This document shows positions 42,276 to 44,925 of a DNA stretch of 44,925 bases, piece after piece; the first letter of the stretch is position 1, and every line of letters begins with the position of its first letter. Location: contig NZ_BATQ01000149.1 of assembly GCF_000739635.1 (NCBI RefSeq), forward strand, positions 1 to 44,925, in the 5' to 3' direction. The notes below the pieces were generated by a model, which saw only the letters and a program-made list of their open reading frames with translations, was not told where the DNA came from and ran no database searches. A program made the position numbers and the translations under genes. Source of the DNA: Verrucomicrobium sp. BvORR034 (lineage in GTDB: Bacteria; Verrucomicrobiota; Verrucomicrobiia; Verrucomicrobiales; Verrucomicrobiaceae).

Positions 42276-42297
42276 CGCTCCAGGTTGAGCTGGAGCG
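42276..42297. repeat. Intergenic hairpin (CGCTCCA family)
   Basis: CGCTCCAG (42276-42283) pairs with CTGGAGCG (42290-42297) around a 6-base loop, 10 nt after the DAHP synthase stop. The 3' flank GAAATGAT is shared with the hairpin at 15195-15236. No T-tract follows. Confidence 0.5.
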
Positions 42298-42316
42298 ACG
42301 AAATGATCCCGCAGCA

Positions 42317-42844
42317 TCAAAGCCCCAGCGATCTCAAAAGACTGGAAGTAATGCTGCCGGTGGGGCGCATGCCATGGTCCGCCTGATAGCGGGCGATGGC
42401 ATTCCTCGAACCCGGACCGATGTCTCCGTCAATGGGACCACGGTAGTAGCCGCGCCGGGCCAGAGCCCGCTGCACCTCCGCCTCTGTGCGGCTGTAGGAA
42501 GAGCCACCACCACCCCAGTAGTGTCCGGGAACGGCTTCACGGGTGGGATAGTAGGCCACGCCGCTCCGCTCATAGTAGTAGGAGGCATTGGGAGGGCCAT
42601 AGTAGTAGCCGCGCCCTGCATACCCGGTGCCGAACGTGATCACAAAGGAGTTCCGGGGGCGCGACAGGTACACATACCGGTCGTCATGGTGGTACTTGTT
42701 GTGTTTGTGGGAGTACTTTGAGTGGTAGTACTTCTCCGCTTTCTTGCGCTCCTTGTCTTTGTCCTTGGCCTGGACAGATACGGGCAAGGCCGCTGCAAAG
42801 GCAATGGCCAAAAAGGTGAGGGAACCAGGGATGAACGTTTTCAT
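42317..42844 (-). CDS. Exported peptidoglycan-binding-domain protein (paralog 1)
   Basis: 175 residues. Signal peptide (IPGSLTFLAIAFAAALPVSVQA), a Lys/His/Tyr-rich segment (YYHSKYSHKHNKYHHDDRY), a central Gly/Tyr-rich part (FGTGYAGRGYYYGPPNASYYYERSG in overlapping motifs), then a C-terminal PG_binding_1 domain (about 118-175): VQRALARRGYYRGPIDGDIG, AIARYQADHGMRPTG, ending LLRSLGL. Such domains dock exported proteins onto the cell wall. It has no catalytic domain. A close paralog lies 218 nt upstream on the same strand (43063-43680), evidently a tandem duplication. Confidence 0.85.
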   Translation of the reverse strand: MKTFIPGSLTFLAIAFAAALPVSVQAKDKDKERKKAEKYYHSKYSHKHNKYHHDDRYVYLSRPRNSFVITFGTGYAGRGYYYGPPNASYYYERSGVAYYPTREAVPGHYWGGGGSSYSRTEAEVQRALARRGYYRGPIDGDIGPGSRNAIARYQADHGMRPTGSITSSLLRSLGL

Positions 42845-42960
42845 AGGGAGTCAGGAAGTCTGTTGCCCATGAATCGAGTGCAGCCACGGCAGCGGTCCTG
42901 TCATGCTTGCGCAAGTTGACCATTGCGTGCCGCAATGGCGATGCCTTTTTTAAACAGAAA

Positions 42961-42998
42961 GCCCTGCTCCGGGGACACTTGTCCGCCCGGAACAGGGC
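42961..42998 (-). terminator. Probable intrinsic terminator of paralog 2
   Basis: GCCCTG-C-TCCGGG (42961-42973) pairs with CCCGGA-A-CAGGGC (42986-42998) with one C/A mismatch. On the minus strand the stem is followed by TTTCTGTTT. It lies about 65 nt after the stop of the gene at 43063. Confidence 0.6.
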
Positions 42999-43062
42999 AC
43001 CACCACTCCTTCCAACTGATCACTTGAAAAACAGGACGGCTCAGCTGGCGACTCCGAACGCA

Positions 43063-43680
43063 TTACAGCCCCAGCGATCTCAACAAACTGTCGTTGATGG
43101 CTCCTGTGGGCTTCATGCCCTTGTCGGCCTGATACCTCGCCACTGCGGCTCTGGAACCAGGTCCCATATCACCGTCAATGGGGCCACGATAGTAACCGCG
43201 CTGTGATAGCGCCCGCTGCACGGATGCCTCGGTCCGGCTGTAGTTTTCACTTACCGAAGTCTCGCGCCACTCACTGCGCCAGTACTGACGGGGCACAGCA
43301 TCCCGATCGCGGTAGAACCTCACACCGGAGCGCTCATAGTAATAGCCAGCGTTCGGCGGGCCATAATAGTACCCGCGGCCGGCATAACCGTTCCCGAGCG
43401 TCAGCACGAAGGTGCTGGCCGGGCGCGAGTTGTAATTGTCGCGGTCCCGGTCATGATCACGATCCCTGGGACGATCCCGATCATAATCACGGTCTTTGTC
43501 GCGAGAGCGATCACGATCACGCTCCCGATCCTTTTCTGAAGTCGCATCCAGGAACTTCTCCGCAAGTCGTCGTCCCTTGTCGAGGGTCTTGTCTTCGGCG
43601 CGGGCCGACTGGGGCACTGCCGCAAACGAGAACGCCGCCAGCGCAATGCATGTGGGAATCAAAGTCTTCATGTCGTTCAT
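43063..43680 (-). CDS. Exported peptidoglycan-binding-domain protein with Arg/Asp-rich region (paralog 2)
   Basis: 205 residues. Signal peptide (LIPTCIALAAFSFAAVPQSARA). Residues ~45-90 are an Arg-Asp alternating tract (KDRERDRDRSRDKDRDYD and continuing), absent from paralog 1, where a Lys/His/Tyr-rich segment stands in its place. Then a shared Gly/Tyr section (GNGYAGRGYYYGPPNAGYYYE) and a C-terminal PG_binding_1 domain (VQRALSQRGYYRGPIDGDMG, AVARYQADKGMKPTG, LLRSLGL). Probably a wall-associated non-enzymatic protein. The start is the ATG at 43680; a second ATG three codons in (43671) is equally possible. Confidence 0.85.
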   Translation of the reverse strand: MNDMKTLIPTCIALAAFSFAAVPQSARAEDKTLDKGRRLAEKFLDATSEKDRERDRDRSRDKDRDYDRDRPRDRDHDRDRDNYNSRPASTFVLTLGNGYAGRGYYYGPPNAGYYYERSGVRFYRDRDAVPRQYWRSEWRETSVSENYSRTEASVQRALSQRGYYRGPIDGDMGPGSRAAVARYQADKGMKPTGAINDSLLRSLGL

Positions 43681-44014
43681 AGGGTTGTTTCATTGAAGCT
43701 GACAACACCCGTCATTTACGAACGACTCCTGTTGGAACGCCTTCCGCGGGGGACAGCTTGCTATGACTGAATCGGGTACCTCGCGGCTGCGGTTCCTTTT
43801 TCCCATCGTGGGCAACAGCATCCACCCCGGTCCGTTGCGGAGCTTGCAGACGGAATCAATCCCCCTTCAGCTCAGCGTCAGGAGGTTGGAGAAGGCACGG
43901 CGCCCCCTGGGCAGGACAAAACCCGCACAGAAATTTATTCTGCAGGCCCAAGGAAATTACTTCCGCTGGCAACCATGTCGGCAGCCAACCTGCGCCATGA
44001 ACGAGTCGAAGGGG
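43681..44014. other. Intergenic region with no identified feature
   Basis: Between SmpB and paralog 2, no gene, tRNA-like fold or strong hairpin was recognised. The part next to 43680 presumably contains the promoter of the paralog 2 gene; the part next to 44015 is the 3' side of smpB and shows no obvious T-tailed terminator. Confidence 0.4.
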
Positions 44015-44494
44015 TCAAGAGGCTTTGCCCTTGGCCTTGCCACCACGATCATTGAAGCGGGCCATCTCACGCTGGGCCTCGCGGTTCTCCACCTTTTCCT
44101 TCAGGTCGTGGCGTTGGTCGCGCTGGTCTTTGCCGCGGCCGACCGCGATCTCGATCTTCACCTTTTTGTTTTTCCAGTAGGCACGCAGGGCCACGATGGT
44201 GAGCCCCTTCTGCTGGCTGGCGCCGTAGAGCTTGAAGATCTCGTTCTTGTGCAGAAGCAGGCGGCGGCTGCGCTTGGCCTCATGCTGCTCGTGGCTGGCC
44301 TTGTCATACGGTTTGATGTCGCAACCGTAGAGGAACACCTCCCCACGTTCCACCCGGGCAAAGGCATCACTCAGCGTGATATGCCCCTGACGGAGGGATT
44401 TGATCTCTGTGCCCTTGAGTTGAACTCCCGCCTCATACCGTTCCAAGATGTGATAGTCCCGGGGAGCCTTGCGGTTGATGGTGATGTCACTCAT
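44015..44494 (-). CDS. smpB: SsrA-binding protein SmpB
   Basis: 159 residues. Binds tmRNA and delivers it to stalled ribosomes for trans-translation. Family motifs are complete: INRKAPRDYHILERYEAGVQL, GTEIKSLRQGHITLSDAFARV, VFLYGCDIKPYDKASHEQHE, RSRRLLLHKNEI, GLTIVALRAYWKNKKVKIEIAVGRGKDQRDQRHDLKEK (read in parts), and a basic C-terminal tail that enters the mRNA channel. The start is the ATG at 44494. The rpoZ gene lies upstream on the same strand with a terminator between, so smpB has its own promoter or relies on read-through. The tmRNA gene itself is not in the window. Confidence 0.96.
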   Translation of the reverse strand: MSDITINRKAPRDYHILERYEAGVQLKGTEIKSLRQGHITLSDAFARVERGEVFLYGCDIKPYDKASHEQHEAKRSRRLLLHKNEIFKLYGASQQKGLTIVALRAYWKNKKVKIEIAVGRGKDQRDQRHDLKEKVENREAQREMARFNDRGGKAKGKAS

Positions 44495-44507
44495 GGCACA
44501 ATCTAAA

Positions 44508-44541
44508 CAAAAAAACGCGGCGGGGCACGAGGCCCGCCACT
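44508..44541 (-). terminator. Intrinsic terminator downstream of rpoZ
   Basis: On the minus strand GGCGGG and CCCGCC form a stem around a short loop, followed by GCGTTTTTTTG. The element occupies 44508-44541, about 70 nt past the rpoZ stop and just upstream of the smpB start. Confidence 0.7.
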
Positions 44542-44610
44542 GGATTCACTTCTCTTCCCTTTGGCAACCCTGTCTTGAGCAGGGGCCGAAAGAACCGCCC
44601 CGCGGCGGAA

Positions 44611-44820
44611 TCAGACCGGAATTTCTTCGATGTCTTCGCGCTTGATCTTGCCTTCAATGATCTCTTGAAGAGCGATGTCGGCCTCCCGCATACCAGGACG
44701 GCGTTCCACCAATGCAGGGCGACCCTGATTCAACTGGCGCACCCGCTTGGACACCATGTTGATGAGCACCGGGGGATCGTTGATGATTTGAGCGGCTTTG
44801 TCGACAAGGTCAGATCTCAT
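44611..44820 (-). CDS. rpoZ: RNA polymerase omega subunit
   Basis: 69 residues. Small subunit that assists folding and assembly of beta-prime in RNA polymerase. It shows the omega pattern: an N-terminal helix, P-x-LINMVSKRVRQLNQGRPALVE, a short loop, then ADIALQEIIEGKIK, ending in an acidic tail (REDIEEIPV). Shorter than the E. coli protein but like other Verrucomicrobia and Chlamydia-group relatives in outline. Start at the ATG at 44820. The window ends 105 nt upstream, so an upstream operon partner (gmk is the usual neighbour) cannot be checked. Confidence 0.9.
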   Translation of the reverse strand: MRSDLVDKAAQIINDPPVLINMVSKRVRQLNQGRPALVERRPGMREADIALQEIIEGKIKREDIEEIPV

Positions 44821-44925
44821 GATAGCGTTCCGGTTCCGTTAAAAACTAAGGGGGTAAGAGGGTAGCGAACTTAGCAAGGCAGACTGAGAACGCAAGCAGA
44901 ACCTCTCGCCCAGGGCTCTAGCTCC

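Noticed and set aside
42276-42297. Intrinsic terminator for the DAHP synthase gene
   Set aside because: The stem is good and well placed, but no T-tract follows; the shared flank with 15195-15236 points to a repeat instead.

Overview
The window looks like a piece of a high-GC chromosome from the Verrucomicrobiota (Verrucomicrobium/Prosthecobacter-like). This is inferred from gene content: a PEP-CTERM protein, a Tat-exported Gfo/Idh/MocA oxidoreductase, an IDS-like sulfatase, an FAD oxidoreductase with a golvesin-type tail, thrombospondin-3 and RHS giants, weak or absent Shine-Dalgarno sequences, and many REP-like hairpins. No rRNA, tRNA, CRISPR array, transposase or phage gene was found.

Layout. 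(1) 558-11427, minus strand: an exported RHS polymorphic toxin with an LHH-type HNH nuclease tip and a SUKH immunity gene 1 nt behind it. A thrombospondin-3 repeat protein lies just upstream, and a small secreted discoidin-like protein further upstream. (2) 11660-12532: a PEP-CTERM protein. (3) 12920-16623, minus: an MFS transporter, a Tat-exported sugar-type oxidoreductase and a regulator that joins an FCD ligand domain to an AraC DNA-binding domain, probably one catabolic unit. (4) 16712-20111: a small membrane protein, a LuxR-type regulator, a membrane-anchored SNase-like protein and a TPMT-like methyltransferase. A structured intergenic stretch here may encode a small RNA. (5) 20483-23994, minus: dGTPase and a large lipoprotein. 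(6) 24201-32667: a cyclic-nucleotide-binding protein with a histone-like basic tail, a PD40/LamG secreted protein, an SDR with an altered active site, a protein with two secretin-like halves, and the FAD oxidoreductase. (7) 33042-35136, minus: an M15-type peptidase with an EF-hand loop and a small acidic protein. (8) 35335-39110, plus: an MgtC/DUF4010 membrane protein followed by KtrB/KtrA potassium uptake, with an apparent frameshift at the KtrB N-terminus. (9) 39312-42266: sulfatase and DAHP synthase. (10) 42317-44820, minus: two paralogous peptidoglycan-binding proteins, SmpB and RNA polymerase omega.

The most unusual signals are as follows. First, a family of about 105-bp elements sits as two direct copies at 20211-20448 and two at 40906-41145. 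Each element is a head-to-head pair of GTRG-CTG modules followed by a 5-bp stem with a GTRA loop. The stems covary between copies, as expected of REP/BIME elements mobilised by a RAYT transposase. Second, there is the FCD-AraC fusion. Third, there is the TSP3-RHS-LHH-SUKH cassette.
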